Shown in pieces: positions 25,057 through 32,257 of a DNA stretch of 32,420 nucleotides. The DNA lies in contig JAQXDF010000028.1 of NCBI GenBank assembly GCA_029251475.1, positions 1 through 32,420 on the forward strand, read 5' to 3'. Both the position numbers and the translations under genes were made by a program. The notes under the pieces were generated by a model, which worked only from the letters and a program-made list of their open reading frames with translations, did no database searches and was not told the origin of the DNA. Position 1 is the first letter of the stretch. Each line of letters starts with the position of its first letter. The stretch is from Rickettsiaceae bacterium (GTDB lineage Bacteria > Pseudomonadota > Alphaproteobacteria > Rickettsiales > Rickettsiaceae).

Positions 25057-25905
25057 TTATTTTATAGCTCCTGTTGACTGCTCTGCTTTATGCTTATCTA
25101 GAGCATCTTTCGCTACATCATCTTCCATCCATATTCCATTATTTAGCAGCACCTTCTGCTGGAACTTAACTATCTCTGGATCTGGCGAGCCTGGCAAGTT
25201 TCGAGCACCCAAATATTGGACGTTAAAGTAATCCATATCAAATACTCTTAGCTTCTTATTTAACCTTTTAAGATCATCTTCAATACTAGAAATAAATAAA
25301 GCCTTCTTTGGCAATTTTTTTATAAGCTTCAAAAAATCAAATATTGTATTTGATCTACTATATGGACCCGTAAAAATTATCCCCTTGTTGAAAGAAGAAA
25401 ACCATTCATTCTCTTTTTTTATTTTAAAAATTCCTTGGTTATTAATTTTATTGTTAAAAAGAAGCCCTAACTCCGTCGCTTCAAAATAACGCTTTTCTTC
25501 AATATTCACCAATTGCAATGGCATTTTACATACTCCATATACCAGAGCACCTTTGGCTTGTAGTTCTTTGATATAATCGGGCCATTCTTTTTCTACGAGC
25601 TTGACCTGACGCTGTTGATACCATTTTGCTACGCTAACATTATAGTGATTTATTTTCTTTCCACGTGCCACCATATTCTTTACAAAAGAACCGTATGGAT
25701 TTGAGTTCTTAGAAAACATCAATGATTTTGGAATCATTAAAACATCATCTATATCAATAAACACAATGGTATCCTTGTCTACCCACGCACTCATTTCTTG
25801 CATTGTAGTAGCTTGCACAGAGTAAGTTGGTATAATTTTAGCTTGAGCAATGTTAGCTATTGCAATAATTAAAACACACGTTAAATACCTAAACTTATTG
25901 TTCAT
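25057..25905 (-). CDS. DUF2608-family secreted HAD-like protein
   Basis: DUF2608 proteins are found mainly in Rickettsiales and Legionellales and have an HAD-phosphatase-like core. Residues 1-22 form a signal peptide ending IAQA. FIDIDDVLM (Asp51-Ile-Asp53-Asp54) corresponds to HAD motif I. IIFTGPYSRSN and ALFISSIEDDL occupy the positions expected for motifs II/III and IV. The 282-residue length suits the family. It should act in the periplasm or outside the cell. The start overlaps the end of the upstream, likely paralogous gene by 11 bases, indicating tandem duplication. Substrate unknown. Confidence 0.8.
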   Translation of the reverse strand: MNNKFRYLTCVLIIAIANIAQAKIIPTYSVQATTMQEMSAWVDKDTIVFIDIDDVLMIPKSLMFSKNSNPYGSFVKNMVARGKKINHYNVSVAKWYQQRQVKLVEKEWPDYIKELQAKGALVYGVCKMPLQLVNIEEKRYFEATELGLLFNNKINNQGIFKIKKENEWFSSFNKGIIFTGPYSRSNTIFDFLKLIKKLPKKALFISSIEDDLKRLNKKLRVFDMDYFNVQYLGARNLPGSPDPEIVKFQQKVLLNNGIWMEDDVAKDALDKHKAEQSTGAIK

Positions 25906-26773
25906 ATGGGTTCTCTTTACTCTTTAACTCTTTTCTTGTGACTGCATTCAGTTTTTTTATCATGCCTTGCCAAAATTTCAAAAACCTCTCCGGAGATACT
26001 TGATCTAACATCGCCTCTTCTGGTGCATAAACAAACCCTTTTATTTGAATATCATTTTTAATTATCTTCAATTGACCATCCATAGATCTTATATAGCCTT
26101 CATTTGGATCTATAATATAAACAACATCTGGAATCCATTTTAAATTTATAGCCAATAATTTAGCTATAAGTGACTGTGATGAGTTAAATCCGTCCTTAAA
26201 ATTACAAGATAATAAACCACGATATAAAGTAGGATATGTACCGTTTATCTTATGATTTTTTTCATTAAATATAATTTGCTTTGAACCTAGCGGGCTTTTT
26301 GAAAGATCTAAACCCCTTTCAAACAAAGATCCCCATGTCCAGGCTTCAAGATATGGAATATTATTAAAACTACCAGAGAAATTCCGAGTCACCACCAAAA
26401 ACGGAGCATTGCGCTTTTGGATATTATGAAAAAAATCTATTATTTTAGGATCAGATAATTCTTGCTTATATTCCGTCAATTTTAGCTCGGTTAAATAATC
26501 CTTCTTTGATAATTTTATTTGTGAATCAAGCTTTGAGGTAATTGATAAAAACCTGTCATCTTTAATATTTAATTCTGGATCTATGGGCTTTAGTATAAAA
26601 TTTTCCAAAGGCATAATAATAAGAACCCTTGAAGCATCTCTATCATCCAAAGACTTAAATAAACTAGCATTTATTTCTTCTACAGAACCAAACGTACTAA
26701 TTTCAGCTTCTGCATAAGCTGGCTTTGCTATGCTGAATACTAAAATAAACAACAAACTCTTTAAAATATGCAT
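25895..26773 (-). CDS. secreted DUF2608-like protein with degenerate HAD motif
   Basis: Translation most likely starts at the ATG at 26773 (MHILKSLLFILVF), which has AGGAAG about five bases upstream. An in-frame ATG at 26818 would add 15 charged residues in front of the signal peptide. The signal ends AYA. The layout parallels the next gene: a strand at VLIIMPLENF where DIDDVLM is expected, then FLVVTRNFSG and VVYIIDPNEGYI at the positions of later motifs. The usual DxD nucleophile is missing, so catalysis is doubtful. The paralogy is inferred from order and pattern, not from an alignment. Co-transcribed with the DUF2608 gene. Confidence 0.6.
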   Translation of the reverse strand: MHILKSLLFILVFSIAKPAYAEAEISTFGSVEEINASLFKSLDDRDASRVLIIMPLENFILKPIDPELNIKDDRFLSITSKLDSQIKLSKKDYLTELKLTEYKQELSDPKIIDFFHNIQKRNAPFLVVTRNFSGSFNNIPYLEAWTWGSLFERGLDLSKSPLGSKQIIFNEKNHKINGTYPTLYRGLLSCNFKDGFNSSQSLIAKLLAINLKWIPDVVYIIDPNEGYIRSMDGQLKIIKNDIQIKGFVYAPEEAMLDQVSPERFLKFWQGMIKKLNAVTRKELKSKENPYEQ

Positions 26774-26926
26774 TTGCTTCCTGATTATTATCTTGATATG
26801 AGATTTATCGTAACACATAATTTTATTAAAACGGTAGAAAAACCCATGATCTTACTACAAGATTAACAAACTCCGTGATACTTTATACCTATTTTTTCTC
26901 TGCAAAAAGAACCGGAAAAAATAATA

Positions 26927-27913
26927 TTACATTCCACTTCGCCCCGCACTTTTACTTTTTTTCTCATTGTGAGGGGGCTCTGTAGGGCCAGATGCATTTC
27001 CTATAGCAAGACTATTATTTTTTATTAGAGCCTTCCTAAGCCCTGCGGCTATTGCTATTGAAGTCATTGCTACCTTGTTTATCCCTTGTGACATTAATGA
27101 TTTTTCTGTTTTCATAACTTTTTGTAAAAAATCATTTTCTATGCCCTTGTTATCCTTAGCAAAACCAGCCTTTTCTTTGTCAACATCAGCTCCATTTTTA
27201 ATCAGAAGCTTTGTCATTTCTACATCTTTTTTTTCTATAGCGACTAATAATGGGGTCTTCCCATTTTTATTTGGTAAATTAATATTCGCTCCGTTTTCTA
27301 CTAATGATTGTACCACCTTAGAATTACTTTTTTCTATAGCTACAGTAAGGGCTTCATTCATAAGATCAATTTTATTGCCCAAAAAGGACTGGGCATTTTT
27401 TAAACTTTTCACAGCGTAGTTTTTATTTACTGCCTTATCAATCTTATTTAATTCTTCATATACAACGCCTGCGGCTACTTTTTCTAGACCAAAATCCTCA
27501 CCGCCTTTTATTATGATTTTTTTTAAAGCTTCTGAAATATCTCCAGCATTATAGCTCCGCATGGCGTCTCCCAAGGCCTTCACAACTTTATACTGCATAT
27601 CCTGTGAAGATACCTTTCCTTGATAGATACTCACCAACTCTTTTACTGGACCTAGCCCCTTCTTTTCAAATAATTCCTTTAATGATGCATTAAAAACGGC
27701 TAATCTATCTGTACCCAGAAACTCTTTTATCTCAGTGTCCCTAGATTTTGCACTCAATTCTTGAGTGTCAATCCACCAATTTGTATTGATAAGTTTTGCA
27801 TTCTCTACGCAATCTATTATACTTTCATTATAGCTTGAAATTATTTCTTTTACAGCCTGCAAGTCTCCTTTTGCAACAGCCTCGTTCAAAGTATTTTTAC
27901 TATTATCTTCCAT
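26927..27913 (-). CDS. ankyrin-repeat protein
   Basis: Two clear ankyrin repeats lie at about 185-248 (NEALTVAIEKSNSKVVQSLV then NGANINLP; KNGKTPLLVAIEKKDVEMTK then NGADVDKE). A degenerate unit sits at the N-terminus (NTLNEAVAKGDLQAVKEIIS). The middle is helical with no known domain. A short hydrophobic stretch near 280 (MTSIAIAAGL) is too short for a sure membrane span. The C-terminus is polar and basic (NEKKSKSAGRSGM). Ankyrin proteins of this sort are frequent type IV effectors in Rickettsiales, but nothing here shows export. It stands alone, 140 bases after the DUF2608 pair's promoter side. Confidence 0.8.
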   Translation of the reverse strand: MEDNSKNTLNEAVAKGDLQAVKEIISSYNESIIDCVENAKLINTNWWIDTQELSAKSRDTEIKEFLGTDRLAVFNASLKELFEKKGLGPVKELVSIYQGKVSSQDMQYKVVKALGDAMRSYNAGDISEALKKIIIKGGEDFGLEKVAAGVVYEELNKIDKAVNKNYAVKSLKNAQSFLGNKIDLMNEALTVAIEKSNSKVVQSLVENGANINLPNKNGKTPLLVAIEKKDVEMTKLLIKNGADVDKEKAGFAKDNKGIENDFLQKVMKTEKSLMSQGINKVAMTSIAIAAGLRKALIKNNSLAIGNASGPTEPPHNEKKSKSAGRSGM

Positions 27914-28011
27914 ATCTACCTCTATTTTATCTATATATTAATTTCATGCTTTCTCTTTTCTCAACAAAACAATTGACATGGACAAAGGATCTGCATAAAT
28001 ATCATAATAAT

Positions 28012-28088
28012 GGGGCCGTAGCTCAGCAGGATAGAGCGAGTGATTCCTAATCACTAGGTCGGAGGTTCGAATCCTTCCGGTCTCACCA
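28012..28088 (+). tRNA. tRNA-Arg (anticodon CCT)
   Basis: A complete cloverleaf: acceptor GGGGCCG/CGGTCTC, D-stem GCTC/GAGC, anticodon stem AGTGA/TCACT around loop TTCCTAA, and T-stem GGAGG with loop TTCGAAT. The loop gives anticodon CCT, reading AGG. Discriminator A and the CCA end are encoded. No obvious terminator follows. Confidence 0.95.
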
Positions 28089-28123
28089 TAATATCTAGGC
28101 ACTCTATAATTATATCTTATAAC

Positions 28124-29269
28124 TTAACCACCTTGTTGTCTGCCATTTCCTATGTTATTTTTTGCTTCTACAACTCTTTGCACATGAGATTGTGCACTAC
28201 GAGGTCTACCCAATGGTTTTAGCGATCTTCGACTCTCTTTTGCTATATGCGGTTTTACAAAATCAATACAATACTTAATTAATTCATCAACATTCTTCTC
28301 ATTAGCTGTTATCTTACCTTTCCACTTCTCTCTTGTTGCTTTAATAGCAAGAATGTCTTTGTTCTTTTGCTCCTTGGATAAACCTAAGGGATTATTCTTC
28401 AATGATTTTAATTTAGTGAAAGTATCTTCATCCATAGCAGCACGCTGGTTCTCCCCAATCACTTTGTTCATAGTGTTTATGTCAGATACTAGCTTATAAA
28501 ATGCCTTTGTATCAGTTATTCCCGCCGTGTTATTCACTAAAAAACCCAATTGTTTTACACACTTAGTATATTCAGGGCCTTTGTCAGTATCCTTTCTAAG
28601 ATCCTCAACTTTTTTCTTAAAGCCTTCGCTTCTCAATAATTCTTTTGTTACCTTTTCATCAGATGTCTTCTTTAATAAATTGGAGAATTTTTTTGAAAGT
28701 TCAGAGCTAGGTGGTTTCCATAGTCCTCTTATTTCTCTTCTTAAATTATCAATTTTATCTAAAACAACTTCATTGTTTTTATGCGCATAATACTCCTCTC
28801 CTTTTGGAGGGCTGTATATCATACTAATCGCTTTATTAAACGCCTCTGTCATCCCATCTATAAAACTTTTCTGTCTATATGGAATTCTTTTTAGCGCTTG
28901 ATTTGCCAAACCATCCAACGCCTTCATCTCTTTTTCAAGTAAATCTATTTTTTGTTTATCTGCTTCTAATTGATGATGCGACAACATATCATCTACCATG
29001 TTTTTGCGCTGCATATTCAGACTTTTCAAAGCATGGCCGCGTATTTCATCAACAAATTTAAGAATTTCAAGTGTATTTTTATTGACCACATGGCGGTAGT
29101 GCACATTGGGATTAAAGACATCTTTTTCCTGCCTTTCCATTGCCTTCTCAAATTTTTCTAGGCAGGCAAGATATTCAGATTTCCAAGTAGACTCTTCGTG
29201 CTCATTGGCCGCTTGTTTAAGTGGTGAAATATACTCTTGCCATATATTAGCATTTGATTTTGTAGCCAT
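28124..29269 (-). CDS. unknown charged helical protein with GNGRQ C-terminus
   Basis: No family is recognised. The 381 residues are strongly charged and almost entirely helical, with likely coiled-coil stretches (for instance LEADKQKIDLLEKEMKALDG near residue 110). The chain has no signal peptide, no membrane segment and few Cys. The last ~35 residues are basic and polar (RRSLKPLGRPRSAQS), and the protein ends NNIGNGRQQGG. The neighbouring protein at 29858-30685 ends with a near-identical tail although the bodies differ. This suggests a shared C-terminal tag, perhaps a type IV secretion signal. A clear AGG (ACTAGGTAATTATG) precedes the start. It converges on tRNA-Arg with a 35-base gap. Confidence 0.6.
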   Translation of the reverse strand: MATKSNANIWQEYISPLKQAANEHEESTWKSEYLACLEKFEKAMERQEKDVFNPNVHYRHVVNKNTLEILKFVDEIRGHALKSLNMQRKNMVDDMLSHHQLEADKQKIDLLEKEMKALDGLANQALKRIPYRQKSFIDGMTEAFNKAISMIYSPPKGEEYYAHKNNEVVLDKIDNLRREIRGLWKPPSSELSKKFSNLLKKTSDEKVTKELLRSEGFKKKVEDLRKDTDKGPEYTKCVKQLGFLVNNTAGITDTKAFYKLVSDINTMNKVIGENQRAAMDEDTFTKLKSLKNNPLGLSKEQKNKDILAIKATREKWKGKITANEKNVDELIKYCIDFVKPHIAKESRRSLKPLGRPRSAQSHVQRVVEAKNNIGNGRQQGG

Positions 29270-29414
29270 AATTACCTAGTCTTTGTTTGCAATAACTAAA
29301 TTATATTACATTAAACTAGTTTAGAGGTAAACTTACCTAGGCTTAAACAAATTAACTTTATTTACTAGTAGCAAAAGCATCACACAAGATGTGCGCAGCA
29401 TTAAAGAAATTAAT

Positions 29415-29594
29415 TTATATATTACCCGTATACAGCAACAGAAGAGTGATGATAGTTGAGGCTTGAAAAAAAACTCTTAGGAACATTAATTTTGTCGCAT
29501 GTTTTTTATTAAACTCCCTGCCAACTCCCATTGAAACCACCCCAATCAACAACATAGTTGCAGTTAATATAGTAAATAAAATAATTAGTAGCAT
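29415..29594 (-). CDS. HIG1-domain 'twin transmembrane' small protein
   Basis: A 59-residue gene with ATG at 29594 and TAA at 29415, and AGGG five bases upstream of the start. Two hydrophobic helices (LLIILFTILTATMLLIGVVS and ASTIITLLLLY) flank a short polar loop, REFNKKHATKLMFLRVFFQ. That loop matches the pattern of bacterial HIG1-domain proteins (small, EFN-(K/R)(K)-x-S/A-x-KLM-x-x-R-V-x-x-Q). Mitochondrial HIG1 proteins help assemble or tune respiratory supercomplexes; the bacterial role is less clear. This gene fills what would otherwise be a nearly 600-base non-coding gap between 29269 and 29858. No close partner gene is visible. Confidence 0.8.
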   Translation of the reverse strand: MLLIILFTILTATMLLIGVVSMGVGREFNKKHATKLMFLRVFFQASTIITLLLLYTGNI

Positions 29595-29857
29595 AATCCC
29601 TATATTCGATTAAGTTATAAAATAGCTTAGTGATATTAAGCCCCCTCTCCTGCATTTAGCATACATAATTAATGACGAATATGCCAGCAAACACTGCTAC
29701 AAATATGTGACATAAAATACAATAATAGGATCACCACCTAGACAAGGTTGTTTTTTAATTGTTTATTAATTTGTTAATGTTATCGTTTATATGTAAGCCC
29801 TTTAGCACTATGAAGGTCTTCTAGGTAATAAACTAATTGAATATGGAGTAGACTATT

Positions 29858-30685
29858 ATGGCAGGATACAATGAAGAGTTCCAAAACAACGAGGGCCCAA
29901 AGCCCCAACCAAAACCAGGCTTATTTACAAGAATCTATAATGCTATAGCTAATTTCCTTGATGAATTGACAGGAGCTAAGGCACAAAGAGAGAATGCTGC
30001 AATTCAAGAAGCTAAGAATAAACACAAGGAGAACACGAAAGATGTTCTTAATAAAATCCCTGAAGCTGCTGCCGAGAAAGCCGCGGAAGCTGAAAAAGCT
30101 ACTGCTAAAGAAGCTGCTAAGAAAGCTGCTGCCGATGGCCAAGCAATGCACGATTTGTTCGATGAGAATAAGGCCCAAGAATGGGCTCAAAAAAAAGCTG
30201 CTGCTGAAAAAGCCGCGGAAGCTGAAAAAGCTGCAATTCAAGAAGCTGAAAAAGAGTTTACTAGTCAAGCGAAAAGCATCTTTAACGAAACTAGAGAAAA
30301 AGAAAATGATGCTGTGAAAGCTGAACTTGCTGAAACTGACCCTTGGAGTGTCACTACGCAAAAACCTAATGAAAAACTTACTCAAGATCTCCTTGAAAAA
30401 GCTGCTGCTGAAAAAGCCGCTAATGCCTCTGCAAGAGCAGACGAATTAAAAAAATCTCAAGAAGGATCTAAAGGCAAAAATCAGAAATCAGCTATAAAAA
30501 CAAAACAATTACTTGAAGACATTAAAAGCGATAAAAACCCTTTAGGGGCTTTTACAGAGACCTCTTCAACAGTGAAAACAACCTCTAAAGAAACAACTCC
30601 TGGAAAACACGTACAAGAGATTAAGACCACTCAACAAAATCCAATGGCAAAAATCAGAGGTGGAAACGGTAGACAAGGTAGATAA
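29858..30685 (+). CDS. Ala/Lys/Glu-rich repeat protein with GNGRQ C-terminus
   Basis: An unrecognised 275-residue protein, rich in Ala, Lys and Glu. Near-identical segments AAEKAAEAEKA recur at 71-81 and about 116-126, with a shorter partial copy near 182-189. At the DNA level these are 36-base repeats (30065-30100 and 30197-30232, two differences) and a 20-base third copy (30401-30420). The protein looks like a long helical, coiled-coil-prone rod. The N-terminus (about 1-45) is distinct, with GLFTRIYNAIANFLDEL as an amphipathic helix. The C-terminus IRGGNGRQGR matches the tail of the divergent gene at 28124-29269. No signal peptide or membrane segment. It is followed by a strong terminator. 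Confidence 0.65.
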   Translation: MAGYNEEFQNNEGPKPQPKPGLFTRIYNAIANFLDELTGAKAQRENAAIQEAKNKHKENTKDVLNKIPEAAAEKAAEAEKATAKEAAKKAAADGQAMHDLFDENKAQEWAQKKAAAEKAAEAEKAAIQEAEKEFTSQAKSIFNETREKENDAVKAELAETDPWSVTTQKPNEKLTQDLLEKAAAEKAANASARADELKKSQEGSKGKNQKSAIKTKQLLEDIKSDKNPLGAFTETSSTVKTTSKETTPGKHVQEIKTTQQNPMAKIRGGNGRQGR

Positions 30686-30727
30686 AAACCCTCTATCTTC
30701 TTACCCACGACTCTAAAATCACGTTTC

Positions 30728-30769
30728 AAGGATCAGAGCTTTTACCAAAAGCATCTGGTCCTTTTTTTT
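30728..30769 (+). terminator. rho-independent terminator
   Basis: AGGATCAGA pairs with TCTGGTCCT, then GCTTTT with AAAAGC around loop ACC, with one bulged A. Eight T follow (30762-30769). It ends the repeat-protein gene and insulates the rpmH promoter beyond. Confidence 0.85.
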
Positions 30770-30805
30770 ATTTTCCTCTTGCTTGACACAAAATCAATAA
30801 TTTCA

Positions 30806-30834
30806 TTGACAATTATGGTCGTTTTGAATAAAAT
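30806..30834 (+). promoter_or_regulatory. sigma70 promoter of rpmH operon
   Basis: Perfect TTGACA (30806-30811), exactly 17 bases, then TAAAAT (30829-30834, 5/6). The leader to the rpmH ATG is about 30 bases. A second TTGACA at 30783-30788 has no matching -10 box. This is the best promoter in the window. Confidence 0.75.
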
Positions 30835-30869
30835 TATGCCATTGATAAATATAAAATAGATTTGTAGCT

Positions 30870-31004
30870 ATGAAACGTACCTTTCAACCTAGTAATATAG
30901 TCAGAAAAAGAAGACATGGATTCAGAGCCAGAATGGCAACTGTTGGCGGCAGAACAATCCTAAGAAACCGTAGAGCTAAAGGAAGAAAAAAACTAACAGC
31001 TTAG
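30870..31004 (+). CDS. rpmH: 50S ribosomal protein L34
   Basis: The 44-residue product [20 protein letters not shown], then [20 protein letters not shown], is a textbook L34 and ends KKLTA. It is a highly basic protein of the large subunit. It starts the rpmH-rnpA operon under the strong promoter at 30806-30834. It is normally followed directly by rnpA, but here a zinc-ribbon gene is inserted after an 18-base gap. Confidence 0.97.
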   Translation: MKRTFQPSNIVRKRRHGFRARMATVGGRTILRNRRAKGRKKLTA

Positions 31005-31022
31005 TTTTTACCTAGGTAGCAT

Positions 31023-31661
31023 ATGATCCTTTGGGGAACTTCCAGTACAGCATTAAAAGAACAATTTGCGATCTATAAAAACTGCAGCAACTGTTCTCAC
31101 GGTCAATTGGTTCTACACGGGATACAAACTTACAAGCATATTTGGTTCTTTCCGTTACTCCCCTACAAAAAGGTTTTTTGTTTAACCTGCCCAAACTGTG
31201 AAGCCACTCTTAGTGGATTTACTCTAGACTCATTACCAGGATATATTCGAGAAGAAAGCTTCAAGACGCCAAAAACCAGTTATATTGGCTGGTTTATTAT
31301 ATTATTTTTTATAGCAGTGATTCAAGCTATCAATTATTTTTCTCCTGAAAGGCCTCCTGAAATTAAAAATTACTCCATTCATAATGACCTTTATAAATGC
31401 GAGAAGGGCAACTTTTTAATTCTAGACTCAGCGTCGGACAAGGGATATATAATTGCTCATATAGAAGATAAAAATGATGGTATTATATCATTTAAGCTTG
31501 GAAAATATGTTTACAAATCCGAACGCAAAGCTATCAATATAGTTGAAAACAGAAAGAACTCCGTAAATAATGAATTTTATATGGAAGAATATTACGATCT
31601 ACCAATAGAAGATCTGGATAGTCATTTTCGTTCAAAAAAAGTTATCATCCCTAATGACTAA
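31023..31661 (+). CDS. zinc-ribbon membrane protein of unknown function
   Basis: The 212-residue protein has a cysteine-rich N-terminus, C21-x2-C24 and C53-x2-C56-x2-C59, fitting a zinc ribbon. A membrane helix follows at about 86-104 (IGWFIILFFIAVIQAI) and a ~105-residue soluble domain, probably on the outer side. No family is recognised beyond the general zinc-ribbon_15-like pattern. It sits between rpmH and rnpA, overlapping the rnpA start by 8 bases, so it is co-transcribed and probably co-translated. A weak AGG lies about ten bases before its ATG. Confidence 0.6.
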   Translation: MILWGTSSTALKEQFAIYKNCSNCSHGQLVLHGIQTYKHIWFFPLLPYKKVFCLTCPNCEATLSGFTLDSLPGYIREESFKTPKTSYIGWFIILFFIAVIQAINYFSPERPPEIKNYSIHNDLYKCEKGNFLILDSASDKGYIIAHIEDKNDGIISFKLGKYVYKSERKAINIVENRKNSVNNEFYMEEYYDLPIEDLDSHFRSKKVIIPND

Positions 31662-32034
31662 AAACCCTAATAAAAATGCTATTATTTCACTCAAGAACGC
31701 CAAGGAATTTGATATAGTCAGCAAGCATGGTTCAAAAAGATATGGCGCTTACTTCCTTGTCGTCCTAGCTAGCGACTTCACTCATATTCCGTCGCCCGAA
31801 TCAAATCCTCTTTTTTTTGGAATGAAGGTGAGCAAAAAGCTCTCAAAAAAAGCTGTTATTCGTAACAAAATCAAACGCCGCATACGGCACTTAGTACGTA
31901 ATATGGTTAATGACACATCAATTGACACATCGCACAAGGCTTTAATCATCATCCCTAAAAGGGGTATTGAAAATGTAGAATTCAAAAAAATCGAGGATGA
32001 TTTCTGCAATATCCTATCGGTATTAAGACGCTGA
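31654..32034 (+). CDS. rnpA: ribonuclease P protein component
   Basis: RnpA is the protein subunit of RNase P, which trims the 5' end of tRNA precursors. Key family features are FGMKVSKKLSKKAVIRNKIKRR (from about residue 55), containing the RNR-like box RNKIKRRIRH at 70-79. The fold's final helix is KKIEDDFCNIL. The 126-residue length is normal. Its start lies inside the end of the zinc-ribbon gene. The usual downstream partners (yidD/yidC or engB) are absent; instead the repeat cluster and IS copy follow. Confidence 0.92.
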   Translation: MTKNPNKNAIISLKNAKEFDIVSKHGSKRYGAYFLVVLASDFTHIPSPESNPLFFGMKVSKKLSKKAVIRNKIKRRIRHLVRNMVNDTSIDTSHKALIIIPKRGIENVEFKKIEDDFCNILSVLRR

Positions 32035-32040
32035 TAGAAC

Positions 32041-32257
32041 ACTAGATTCCGGATCTACTACACACCCGTCACCCCGAACAACGCACATGGTCACCCTGAA
32101 CTAGATTCAGGGTCTATCTGCTCTCTTCCCTAGATTCCGGATCAAGCCCGGAAAGACTAAAATCCCGTCACCCTGAACTCCATTGTCCACCCCTGCCCGT
32201 CACCCTGAACTAGATTCAGGGTCTGTCTGCCCTATTCCCTAGATTCCGGGTCAATGC
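32041..32257. repeat. cluster of short palindromic repeats after rnpA
   Basis: Two perfect hairpins, ACCCTGAA-CTAGA-TTCAGGGT, lie at 32093-32113 and 32202-32222, each inside a longer near-identical unit starting GTCACCCTGAAC. A partial unit is at about 32165-32179 and a variant (ACCCCGAAC) at about 32071. Interleaved are three copies of CTAGATTCCGG(A/G)TC (32042, 32130, 32239); the middle one, continuing ATCAAGCCCGG, may also fold. Similar GTCA-CCTGA-TCAGG units are scattered in many Rickettsiales and other alphaproteobacterial genomes. The block is GC-richer than its surroundings and non-coding. Confidence 0.8.

Noticed and set aside
29325-29338. AGGTAA-AC-TTACCT inverted repeat upstream of the 28124-29269 gene
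   Set aside because: Arms of six bases in AT-rich sequence are weak; CTAGGTAA strings recur nearby partly because they contain ribosome-site-like AGG.
29921-30385. Minus-strand 154-codon Phe/Ser-rich frame
   Set aside because: It lies antisense to the Ala/Lys/Glu-rich repeat gene; GCT/GAA/AAA codons read backwards give Ser/Phe/Phe. No start signal.
32041-32257. CRISPR array
   Set aside because: Repeats are of two kinds, unevenly spaced, with no constant-length unique spacers and no cas genes in the window. They are short dispersed palindromes.
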